The notes under the pieces: model-generated | The model's input: only the letters and a program-made list of their open reading frames with translations | Databases searched by the model: none | What the model was told of the DNA's origin: nothing | Translations under genes and position numbers: made by a program | NCBI GenBank assembly: GCA_013393545.1 | Contig: JABXHG010000010.1 | Span: forward strand, 1-25,943 | Source: Alteromonadaceae bacterium | GTDB lineage: Bacteria; Pseudomonadota; Gammaproteobacteria; Pseudomonadales; Oleiphilaceae | Direction of reading: 5' to 3' | DNA: 25,943 nucleotides | Shown: positions 6,327-14,354 of the stretch, one piece after another | Numbering within the stretch: position 1 is the first letter of the stretch | Layout: every line of letters starts with the position of its first letter

Positions 6327-8588
6327 CTAACGCAACGAAAAATCTTCACGATCCACCGTCAAATTCGGGCTATACGCAGGATCACTATCCAGCATATCGC
6401 CCCAGGTTTGGCGCATATAATCCACTTCCGCCGCCGCACGGGCCTTTTTCACCGGGTCGTCATCTGCTCCTCGTGAAACAGACTCGTGATGATACAACTC
6501 CGCGTAAGGTGTCCAGACATTACGATAACCCGCCTCACGCACCCGAATACAAAAATCCACATCATTGAACGCTACTTTCAGATCCTGCTCATTCAAACCG
6601 CCAACTTGCTCAAAAACCGGCTTGCGGACCAACAAACAAGCAGCGGTAACCGCAGAAAGGTTGTGCGCCAAGTGCAAACGAAAGAAATAACCGTCTGAAT
6701 CTCGGGGAAAATATTTGTGGGAATGACCAGCAACGCCGCCCAGACCTAGAATGACACCCGCATGTTGAATGGTCTCATTCGGGTAATAGAGCTTCGCGCC
6801 CACACAGCCAACCTCGGGGCGCAGCACCTGCCGTACCATCTCCGTCAACCAGTCAGCGTTGATAGGCTCAATATCATTATTCACCAGCCCGACAATCTCG
6901 CCCTTCGCCTGGCGAACACCAAAATTGTTAATGGCTGAATAGTTGAACGGCTCATCCCACTGCAACACCCTCACCCGCTCGTCACGCTCGCTGACGTCCT
7001 GCATATAAGCCAGGGTGTCGGGGCAGCTACTCTGGTTATCCAGGATAATCAGCTCGAAGTTCCGGTAATCTGTAAGTGCCAGAATGGCATCAACGCACGG
7101 CTGCAGAATCTCAACCCGGTCTCTGGTCGGCACCAGAAGGCTCACCAACGGCTTTTGCTCGGGCAACGGCCAAACTACCCTATAGGTATTGGGAGGCCCA
7201 CCTTCCACAGCTCTGGCCCCCGGCGCATGTTCAGACAAATAATCCTGCACAGCCGCCAACCCGGCACGAGCCGTGTAGTCCTTCTGATCGCTATGCAACG
7301 CCGTGGAGCCCTCACCGGCACGCCAGTGATACAAAACCCGGGGCACATGCAGAACTTGCTCTGGCCCTAACCCGGCCGTAACCCGCAATACCAGGTCATG
7401 ATCCTGACTGCCCTCAAAGCCCTCGCGCATGCCGCCAACCGCGCGGACCAGATCTGTGCGGTAAACGCCAAGATGAGAAATGTAATTCTGGGCAAGCAGT
7501 AAATCGGGATTCCAACGCGGCTTGAAATGAGGGTCATAGCGCTCGCCCTGATCATCAATCTTGTCTTCATCCGTGTACACCAGCCCGGCATCCGGGTTTG
7601 CCTGCAGAGCCTGCACCACTTCCAGGAGGGCATCCGGCGCAAGTAAATCATCGTGATCCAGCAGAGCAACCCACTCACCATCCGCCATTTCAAGAGCGGA
7701 ATTGGTGGTGGCAGAAATGTGGCCGTTCTCGCGGCGAAAGCACACCTGAATGCGCGAGTCGTTACCGGCGTATTCCTCCAGCAGCGAACGAATCTCAGGA
7801 TGATCCGAAGCATCATCCGCGATACACAGCTGCCAGCGCGGGTACGCCTGGGCCAGAACAGAATCCAGACAAGCCTTTAAATTCTCCGGTTGAGGATTGT
7901 AGACCGGAACAAGTATCGAAACACATGGCTGATACGACCAGCCAGAGTAATCTCGCGGGCACCGGCGGCGTTCCCCGCCGGCGGCCAGCCAGGCAGAATA
8001 GTCTGTGGCGGTGCGGTAATGATGCAGGCTCGCCTCATATTCCTGCAACGCCAGCTGTTTCCAGGAAACCCCCAAATCACGGGCATCTTCTTTCAACTGC
8101 TTTGCAACATGCGCCTGCTCCTGGCCACGCCAATGCATATGAGCCCTCACCAGGCGGCGTACCAGACGATCACTGGCAAACCAGGGCGTCAGCCAGGCAA
8201 GCCTCAAATGCGAAATGGTGAAAGCGCCTTCCTCCTCGAGCGGATCAAAACGCAACGCTTTTACACCGAAGGGCAAATAAAACAAGCGCTTGCACAGCTT
8301 ACCGGAACGCACAGGCAAGCCTACCGATTGGTGTTCACTAAAACCCTCACCGGTATCGATATACACCTTGAAGTTTAGCGAGTGGCGCTCAGAGTCCACC
8401 ACCACCTCAAGCATCTGCCAGCCCGGCGCGGGCAACCCTTTGCTTTGAATGAAAAAAGGGTTCTCACCCGTGGCAAGCCACTCCCGCCCATGCGCCTTGT
8501 CATCAAGCCGCTGCAACTGGTTCCCGGGTTGAAGATGTTTCATGGGCCAGCTGGAACCCAAAAACCCGGAAAACAATTTAATCATCAC
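6327..8588 (-). CDS. Tandem GT2 glycosyltransferase with N-terminal accessory domain
   Basis: A 753-aa protein with three parts. Residues 30-135 look like a beta-rich accessory domain (GENPFFIQSKGLPAPGW ... LPFGVKALRFDP). A first GT-A domain starts at CVSILVPVYNP (222-232) and has the metal site DHDD (311-314) and an acceptor-side QDHDLVLR. A second starts at VSLLVPTRDR (482) with NNDIEP and FNDVDFCIRV. Two catalytic domains suggest that it adds two sugars to a repeat unit in the cytoplasm. It begins at GTG 8588, overlapping the TGA of the sulfotransferase gene, or at the ATG three bases later. Linkage and sugars cannot be told from sequence. Confidence 0.88.
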   Translation of the reverse strand: MMIKLFSGFLGSSWPMKHLQPGNQLQRLDDKAHGREWLATGENPFFIQSKGLPAPGWQMLEVVVDSERHSLNFKVYIDTGEGFSEHQSVGLPVRSGKLCKRLFYLPFGVKALRFDPLEEEGAFTISHLRLAWLTPWFASDRLVRRLVRAHMHWRGQEQAHVAKQLKEDARDLGVSWKQLALQEYEASLHHYRTATDYSAWLAAGGERRRCPRDYSGWSYQPCVSILVPVYNPQPENLKACLDSVLAQAYPRWQLCIADDASDHPEIRSLLEEYAGNDSRIQVCFRRENGHISATTNSALEMADGEWVALLDHDDLLAPDALLEVVQALQANPDAGLVYTDEDKIDDQGERYDPHFKPRWNPDLLLAQNYISHLGVYRTDLVRAVGGMREGFEGSQDHDLVLRVTAGLGPEQVLHVPRVLYHWRAGEGSTALHSDQKDYTARAGLAAVQDYLSEHAPGARAVEGGPPNTYRVVWPLPEQKPLVSLLVPTRDRVEILQPCVDAILALTDYRNFELIILDNQSSCPDTLAYMQDVSERDERVRVLQWDEPFNYSAINNFGVRQAKGEIVGLVNNDIEPINADWLTEMVRQVLRPEVGCVGAKLYYPNETIQHAGVILGLGGVAGHSHKYFPRDSDGYFFRLHLAHNLSAVTAACLLVRKPVFEQVGGLNEQDLKVAFNDVDFCIRVREAGYRNVWTPYAELYHHESVSRGADDDPVKKARAAAEVDYMRQTWGDMLDSDPAYSPNLTVDREDFSLR

Positions 8589-9556
8589 GCAGCCTTAACC
8601 TTTTTCGTGGCTATTACCTGGCCGGTCTCAGCTACCACGACAGATACTTCAGCACCTTGTTTCAAGGGAGACTTGAAATCAAAGCGGAAACCGACATGGC
8701 CAAGCCTGGGGGCTGAAAATCGCAACAGGCCGGGCCTTAAATCAGCGGCGTTGGCAACACCAACTGGCTCGCCATCTACCTTGATTTCCACAACCACTGG
8801 CCGCCGATCACCCTGCGCATACCATGCCCAACCACTAACGCCATCAGAGCCGAGTTGCTGCACAACCCCATGCACGTAAGGCTTTTTCTGCAAAAACAAC
8901 TCGTAACGAGTTCGGTGAAGCTCAACCGCTCTGTCATAGAGTGTCATATCCGTCTTGTTGAGCTCTCGCATTTCCTGCAACTGTTGTTTAGGCACATCGT
9001 AGCCTTTATCCTGGGATTCACGCCCCTGGTTCAAAACCTGCGCCCGCAAATCAATACCATAAGCCGCATTGATTTGTTCAAGACTGGCATCATACTCTTC
9101 TGTTATACCCACAAACCCCAGTGCTTCCATCGCCGGCCCCTGCAGCATTCTGGATTGGCGATTAATGAACTGTGGTTTTCGGTAGAACGACGGAAGATCG
9201 CCTTCATAATCATGATGACGAAGAAAGTGATAGTACTCTGATATAATTCTCTGCAGCGGATCACGCAGAAAAGTCACAGAGTTAGCCACCCCAAAAAACT
9301 GGACATACTTTGACGCAGGCACATGCCCGCTTAAAAACTCGCACCCGTTGTCAGAAAAAACCTCATCCAATAAAAAGAAATCTTTTTTATCGTAGACAAC
9401 ATCTTTAATAACGTCAGAAGTTTCAGCAGAATATGTATTGTAATCATACAAAACATGACCTAAACCAAAAAATTTCTCGGCAGATTTCCGAAAGCTGGTG
9501 CCAGCGGTTTTCGGCACATGTATAAAAAAAATTGGATTACTTGAATTAATACTCAT
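8585..9556 (-). CDS. Sulfotransferase fused to a C-terminal beta-rich module
   Basis: A 323-aa PAPS-dependent sulfotransferase. The 5'-phosphosulfate loop is HVPKTAGTSF (13-22) and the 3'-phosphate loop is TFLRDPLQRIISEYY (95-109), as in carbohydrate sulfotransferases. It probably sulfates the capsular glycan. Residues 229-320 (GVSGWAWYAQGDRRP, DGEPVGVANAADLRPGLL, GFRFDF) form a separate module that resembles a stretch in the 1050-aa glycosyltransferase next door. The 5' two thirds are much richer in A/T than the module and the neighbours, so the catalytic part may be acquired. The start ATG lacks a strong ribosome site. Confidence 0.87.
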   Translation of the reverse strand: MSINSSNPIFFIHVPKTAGTSFRKSAEKFFGLGHVLYDYNTYSAETSDVIKDVVYDKKDFFLLDEVFSDNGCEFLSGHVPASKYVQFFGVANSVTFLRDPLQRIISEYYHFLRHHDYEGDLPSFYRKPQFINRQSRMLQGPAMEALGFVGITEEYDASLEQINAAYGIDLRAQVLNQGRESQDKGYDVPKQQLQEMRELNKTDMTLYDRAVELHRTRYELFLQKKPYVHGVVQQLGSDGVSGWAWYAQGDRRPVVVEIKVDGEPVGVANAADLRPGLLRFSAPRLGHVGFRFDFKSPLKQGAEVSVVVAETGQVIATKKVKAA

Positions 9557-9625
9557 AATTATGGGGACACACGAAAACAGTTTATTAAATATCGGAGTGC
9601 ATCTGACTGCCGAGTGAATGCTTGA

Positions 9626-12600
9626 TTAAAGATCCCAGACCGCTTCCCGGAAACCCAATTCACGGCGCGTTTGATCATCCCACTGATTCTTCTTAAACAT
9701 CAGCTCAAATTCACCATCCGAATTGCCAGACAAGGCACGGGTAGACCTCTGCAGCCGGTGCACAACACACGCCTCGGCAACGTGATAAATCCGCAGCCTC
9801 AACCAGTGCCTGACAAGATCACAGTAAATCCGGTCTGAACGATAATGCCGACCGAACTGGGCGTCCAGCGGCCCGGCTTTCCGGTAGGTCTCGCGCGGTA
9901 TGTACACACAGAAAAAAGGTGCGAAAGTCAGCTCCAGCACCCGGCCATCATGAAACAACGGCGGGGCCATCACATTGCGGTGATGGGCCGACAAATTCAC
10001 ATCGCATGGTTGGCGGGGGTCCGCGTAAGGCACGTGGGTTTTGATGGTATCGGTTCCACCGGGCAGAATTTGCTGTGGCACCACCAGGCCGCAATCAGAC
10101 AAGCCTAGTGCCGCCCTCTGCATTGCCTCAATCGCCCCCTCACAAACCTGTGCATCATTATTCAAAAGAATAATATCGTGATCAGGCCTGGCAACCTCCA
10201 TGCCCTGGTTAACTGCATGGGTAAACCCATAGTTTCGCTCGTTAAAAATTGCCTTGATTCTTCCAGAATCGACAGCTTCGCGCAGATATTCAACAACCGG
10301 CGCAGAGGAATGGTTATCCACCACAATCACTTCCAGCTGCCCGGAAGCAACCGACAAGCTATCGAGGCTTTCCAGACAATCGGCCAGATCATCCAGCGAC
10401 TCATAACTGGGAATAACAACCGAAACACCGCGTGCCAGCTCCCCTTTCTCCTGGCAAACAGGAGACCACCAGCTGCCACCAACTGCTCTGACGGAGTCCA
10501 GATAGCTCTCGTAATCGCGGTTGGCCGTAAGCGTATTGCCGGCACGACCAAGATAATAGTGAGCCAGCACCACCGGAACGGAAACCAGCTTCAGCTCCCG
10601 GCTGTAGCGCCGAATCAGCTCCCAATCCACGTACCTGGGCAGCGCTTCGTCAAAACCGCCGCACCGCTCATACGCCGCCCTCGTGTGACAAAAAACGTTC
10701 AAATCCACGTAATTGTTATTGAACATGAGCGTTTGATTCAAAGCGCCAAACATCACACCAGAAGGCTCGGTTGCCGTACCGGAATAATGGTAGAACCCTG
10801 AATACAAGGCATCAGCCTGTGGGTTGCGAGCAAAAGCGCCAACCATCGCGGCCAGATAGCGAGAGTCCCAGGCGTTATCGGAATCCAGATACGCAATATA
10901 CGCACCTTTCGCCACAGCCAACCCCGCATTACGAGCCGCAGACACCCCGTGATTCGTGCCCAGAGCAATAAAACGAATTCGGGCATCTTCCTCTGCACGT
11001 TTTGAGCACCATTGAGCAGTACCGTCAGTACTGCCGTCATCCACCAGTACCAGCTCCCAGTTCCCGTAGGACTGGCTTAAAACAGAATCGACCGCCTCTT
11101 CAATGGTATGAACCCGATTGAAACAGGGCATGACAATCGAAACCAAAGGAGAGGCCGTCATGGTTTGCGCTTCTTCGGCCAGAGCGTCTGCAATGTTTTC
11201 CATAACCGCCAGACAACGCTTGTCCTCCTCGCGGAACGGGCGCGACAAGAAAGGATTCACCAGCGAGTGGGCCAAATAACCGGAGAAATCAGAAAAATCA
11301 CGATTCGGGCGCCAGCACACCTCAGTCGTCGCCACCAAACGCCCTTCACTATCGGACAATTCCAGGCGATGGCGTTTTCCGTCAATAAATCTGGACGATG
11401 GATACACTTCAAACGCGTGGTACCCGTCATGCAGCCCGCGCGCTTTCAGATCGGGGCGGAAAAGGTCTGCCACTAACGGAACATCAATAATGCCATCAAT
11501 AACAACGCTACCCTGGCAAGGCTCTGCCGACGCTCTATCGCACAACCAACCACGGATAGCGTTATCAGCCCCCGGATTAAAGTCACCAACGGTAGTGGGC
11601 GCCACAGCCTGGGCCAGCAATTGCGTAGGTTTTGTCTGCCCCAGCGCCATCCCCGAGCGCCACAGTGCCATGTGCAAAGCCACCGCCGGCTCTTCACTCA
11701 GCAACAGCACCCTCTCGTGCTGGGGCCAGGCCGCCGCGCCAATAAGCCGCTCCAATGCATGAGCAAGCTCGCCATCACAGGCGCCGCTCTCCGGCTCAAA
11801 CTCAACAGAGGCCACTTTTTTCGCAAGCGGTGCCAAAGCACACGGCCGGAACCAGAACATGCTGCCTGCGAAAAAGCCCCAGTCCTCATCAAGCGGCACC
11901 CCCAGATCCGGCGCCAGACGCTCCAGCCAGGGTGTATTGCCAAAACGCATCGCCAATTGGCTTAAAAACAAGCGCCGAGGCCCCGCTAGAATTACGCCGG
12001 GGTCTGAGCGGAAACGAGCCAGCAACTTCTGCACACCGGTAGACGAAGGCAACGTTGAAGACAACAACAACTCCCGCCACTGCTGGGCAACCTCTGTAAC
12101 CCCCTGCTTGGTATGAACCTTAAGGCACAACTCATATTCTTGCAGTGTCGGTAACAGCTCAAAAAACGGCCCTATATCGCGGCCACGGTTGGCACACTCC
12201 ACCACGTTTGCCCGGGGAAACTGCCGAATAAACGCCTGTATCTCAGGGGTTTGCCGGTCGTGCGGTGTGGTTACGAAAAGATCGAAAGGTTGCGGCAACA
12301 CCGCCAGCCGCTCGCCAAGTTCCGCCAACAGCGGCAAGTGATAAGCGTGCAGCACCACGGCTATCCGAACCTGTTCATCGGTAGCATCCATGGCTACTTC
12401 AGGCGTGGCCGCCTCGGCGCGGGTCTGGCGCTGCTCACGACAACCAAACAGAACATAATGCAACAGCGGGTTTATCCCTTGCTCTGCCACATCCGGATAG
12501 GTTGCCAGGTAAAAAGAAGAATCAAAAAATGGTGAAGGGTTTCGCCCCTCAAAACCGCCCATCTTCAGGTAATGGAGAGCCGGGGCTGCCGCCTGCTTCG

Positions 12601-12778
12601 CGTCTGCAGCCACATCCGGATATTGCCGCAGGTACCAGGCTGCATCAAACCAGGGGCTATCTTCCAGAAGACGCACTTCCTCGCGCAGCGTTGCATTGGC
12701 CTTTCGTGCACGCGCAGCCGCACCCCAACCAGAAACACGCATTCTAAAAAGCCGCCCGAGCTGCCGCTTTAACACCAT
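9626..12778 (-). CDS. Multidomain glycosyltransferase with rhamnan-synthesis (RgpF-like) domain and two GT2 domains
   Basis: A 1050-aa protein. Residues 43-115 hold two repeats of the type WYLRQYPDVA...HYLKMGGFEGRNP. Residues 137-360 resemble the rhamnan synthesis protein RgpF (VRIAVVLHAYHLPLL, ECANRGRDIGPF, LKVHTKQG). A beta-rich module around 395-495 (IRGWLCDR, FRPDLKARG, HAFEVYP) follows. A GT2 domain starts at PLVSIVMPCFNR with DDGSTDG and DSDNAWD. A second GT2 starts at GVSVVIPSYES with VDNHSS and LNNDA. It is expected to add several residues, including rhamnose, to the capsule repeat. GGAGG lies seven bases before the ATG. Specific linkages are unknown. Confidence 0.88.
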   Translation of the reverse strand: MVLKRQLGRLFRMRVSGWGAAARARKANATLREEVRLLEDSPWFDAAWYLRQYPDVAADAKQAAAPALHYLKMGGFEGRNPSPFFDSSFYLATYPDVAEQGINPLLHYVLFGCREQRQTRAEAATPEVAMDATDEQVRIAVVLHAYHLPLLAELGERLAVLPQPFDLFVTTPHDRQTPEIQAFIRQFPRANVVECANRGRDIGPFFELLPTLQEYELCLKVHTKQGVTEVAQQWRELLLSSTLPSSTGVQKLLARFRSDPGVILAGPRRLFLSQLAMRFGNTPWLERLAPDLGVPLDEDWGFFAGSMFWFRPCALAPLAKKVASVEFEPESGACDGELAHALERLIGAAAWPQHERVLLLSEEPAVALHMALWRSGMALGQTKPTQLLAQAVAPTTVGDFNPGADNAIRGWLCDRASAEPCQGSVVIDGIIDVPLVADLFRPDLKARGLHDGYHAFEVYPSSRFIDGKRHRLELSDSEGRLVATTEVCWRPNRDFSDFSGYLAHSLVNPFLSRPFREEDKRCLAVMENIADALAEEAQTMTASPLVSIVMPCFNRVHTIEEAVDSVLSQSYGNWELVLVDDGSTDGTAQWCSKRAEEDARIRFIALGTNHGVSAARNAGLAVAKGAYIAYLDSDNAWDSRYLAAMVGAFARNPQADALYSGFYHYSGTATEPSGVMFGALNQTLMFNNNYVDLNVFCHTRAAYERCGGFDEALPRYVDWELIRRYSRELKLVSVPVVLAHYYLGRAGNTLTANRDYESYLDSVRAVGGSWWSPVCQEKGELARGVSVVIPSYESLDDLADCLESLDSLSVASGQLEVIVVDNHSSAPVVEYLREAVDSGRIKAIFNERNYGFTHAVNQGMEVARPDHDIILLNNDAQVCEGAIEAMQRAALGLSDCGLVVPQQILPGGTDTIKTHVPYADPRQPCDVNLSAHHRNVMAPPLFHDGRVLELTFAPFFCVYIPRETYRKAGPLDAQFGRHYRSDRIYCDLVRHWLRLRIYHVAEACVVHRLQRSTRALSGNSDGEFELMFKKNQWDDQTRRELGFREAVWDL

Positions 12779-12799
12779 TACTCAACCTCCAGGGCGCAC

Positions 12800-13351
12800 T
12801 TAAACAAAATCAAACCCCGGAGCCTCACGAAAAGACAGGCCATTGGCATCCTTTTCAGAAACCCGGGGCTCTCCGCCTGCCAGTGGCCATTCAATGGCCA
12901 GTTCCGGGTCATCCCAGCGGATTGAATATTCATCGCCGGGGGCGTAGTAATCCGTGCACTTGTACTGAAATTCCGCTTCGTCGCTCATTACGTAAAACGC
13001 ATGGGCAAACCCAGGCGGCACCCACAGCATCTGTTTGTTATCTTCACTGAGCGTTGCACCCACCCACTGCCCGAAAGTGGGCGAGTTTTTGCGCATGTCC
13101 ACCGCCACATCAAACACCTCGCCACGGGTTACCCGCACCAGCTTGCCCTGGGGCTGTTGAAGCTGATAATGCAAGCCTCTCAGTATGCCCCCGGCCGATT
13201 TACTGTGGTTATCCTGCACAAACGTATAATTGCCGCAGTGTTGCTCAAACTCACTCTGGCGGAAGGTTTCCATGAAAAAACCCCGCTCATCGCCAAAAAC
13301 CCGTGGCGTAAGCAATACAACATCGGGTATCTCAAGATTCTGGTATTCCAT
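12800..13351 (-). CDS. rfbC: dTDP-4-dehydrorhamnose 3,5-epimerase
   Basis: A 183-aa RmlC, the cupin enzyme that epimerises dTDP-4-keto-6-deoxyglucose at C3 and C5 on the way to dTDP-L-rhamnose. Visible signatures are FGDERGFFMETF, the catalytic base His61 in RGLHYQ, Lys70 and the tyrosine region FQYKCTDYY (128-136). Length is normal. It is 60 bases downstream of rfbA and 21 bases upstream of the RgpF-type glycosyltransferase, so rhamnose donor and rhamnose user are made from one transcript. The partner genes rfbB and rfbD are not in this window. Confidence 0.96.
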   Translation of the reverse strand: MEYQNLEIPDVVLLTPRVFGDERGFFMETFRQSEFEQHCGNYTFVQDNHSKSAGGILRGLHYQLQQPQGKLVRVTRGEVFDVAVDMRKNSPTFGQWVGATLSEDNKQMLWVPPGFAHAFYVMSDEAEFQYKCTDYYAPGDEYSIRWDDPELAIEWPLAGGEPRVSEKDANGLSFREAPGFDFV

Positions 13352-13411
13352 GTTTCTGCTCTTAACCTTGCTTTGCGTCTACTCTGAATCAACAACGCCA
13401 CTCAGAGCGTG

Positions 13412-14275
13412 TTAACCAATCAGATTCAAAAGATACTCACCGTAATTCGTTTTCTTCAGCTTCTCGCCACGGCTTCGCACGAATTCATCGGTCAACCAAC
13501 CCTGCCCCCAGGCAATCTCCTCAAGGCATGCCACCTTCAAACCCTGCCGGTGCTCAATGGTTTGAACATACTGGGCCGCCTCCAGCAGGCTATCGTGGGT
13601 GCCGGTGTCCAGCCAGGCAAAGCCCCTGCCCAGACGCTCCACGTGCAAATCACCGCGCTCCAGGTAGGCGTTGTTTACGCAGGTAATCTCCAGCTCGCCA
13701 CGGGCCGATGGGGTTACGTTTTTAGCGATTTCCACCACATCATTGTCATAAAAATACAGGCCGGTTACGGCGTAGCTGGATTTCGGGGTATCCGGCTTTT
13801 CCTCAATGGAAAGTGCCTTGCCGCTCTCATCGAATTCCACCACACCAAAGCGCTCCGGGTCTTTCACCATATACCCGAAAATCGTTGCGCCCGAAGTTTT
13901 GGCGGCCGCGCGCTTGAGTTGATCAGAAAAGTGCTGCCCGTGGAAAATGTTGTCGCCCAGCACCAGGCAAACCGAATCATCGCCAATGAAGTCTTCGCCA
14001 ATAATAAACGCCTGGGCCAGGCCATCCGGGCTGGGCTGCTCGGCGTAGCTGAATGAAACGCCGAACTGATGGCCATCGCCCAGCAGGCGCTGGTATTGGG
14101 GCAAATCGTCTGGCGTGGAGATAACCAGAATGTCGCGGATACCCGCCAACATCAGTACCGAGATCGGATAATAGATCATCGGTTTGTCGTAAATAGGCAA
14201 CAGCTGCTTGGAAACACCATGAGTAACAGGGTGCAAACGGGTGCCGGAGCCTCCGGCCAGGATAATGCCTTTCAT
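13412..14275 (-). CDS. rfbA: Glucose-1-phosphate thymidylyltransferase
   Basis: A 287-aa RmlA that makes dTDP-glucose from dTTP and glucose-1-phosphate, the first step to dTDP-L-rhamnose. The nucleotide-binding signature [11 protein letters not shown] is at residues 8-18, with [15 protein letters not shown] after it and [30 protein letters not shown] and ARGELEIT further on. Length is typical. An AGGAGG lies just before ATG 14275, the strongest ribosome site in the operon. Its position between two very large glycosyltransferase genes marks the polymer as rhamnose-containing. Confidence 0.97.
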   Translation of the reverse strand: MKGIILAGGSGTRLHPVTHGVSKQLLPIYDKPMIYYPISVLMLAGIRDILVISTPDDLPQYQRLLGDGHQFGVSFSYAEQPSPDGLAQAFIIGEDFIGDDSVCLVLGDNIFHGQHFSDQLKRAAAKTSGATIFGYMVKDPERFGVVEFDESGKALSIEEKPDTPKSSYAVTGLYFYDNDVVEIAKNVTPSARGELEITCVNNAYLERGDLHVERLGRGFAWLDTGTHDSLLEAAQYVQTIEHRQGLKVACLEEIAWGQGWLTDEFVRSRGEKLKKTNYGEYLLNLIG

Positions 14276-14279
14276 GGGC

Positions 14280-14286
14280 CTCCTTT
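14280..14286 (-). promoter_or_regulatory. Strong ribosome binding site of rfbA
   Basis: The minus strand reads AAAAGGAGGCCC directly before ATG. It is a near-perfect Shine-Dalgarno sequence and fixes the rfbA start. Confidence 0.75.
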
Positions 14287-14314
14287 TCAGCCATTAAAAT
14301 CACTAATTTGCCAC

Positions 14315-14346
14315 TAAAAGACACGAAAATACAAAAACGTCTTTTA
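14315..14346. repeat. Inverted repeat between glycosyltransferase gene and rfbA
   Basis: TAAAAGAC (14315-14322) and GTCTTTTA (14339-14346) are perfect inverted copies around a 16-base T/A-rich loop, nine bases after the stop of the 919-aa gene. It could be a weak terminator, attenuator or mRNA-stability hairpin. No T-run follows on the minus strand, so a strong terminator is unlikely. Confidence 0.35.
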
Positions 14347-14354
14347 CAACCTAC

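Noticed and set aside
5814..6476. 220-aa plus-strand ORF opposite glycosyltransferases
   Set aside because: Shadow of the real minus-strand genes with unnatural His/Arg-rich composition.
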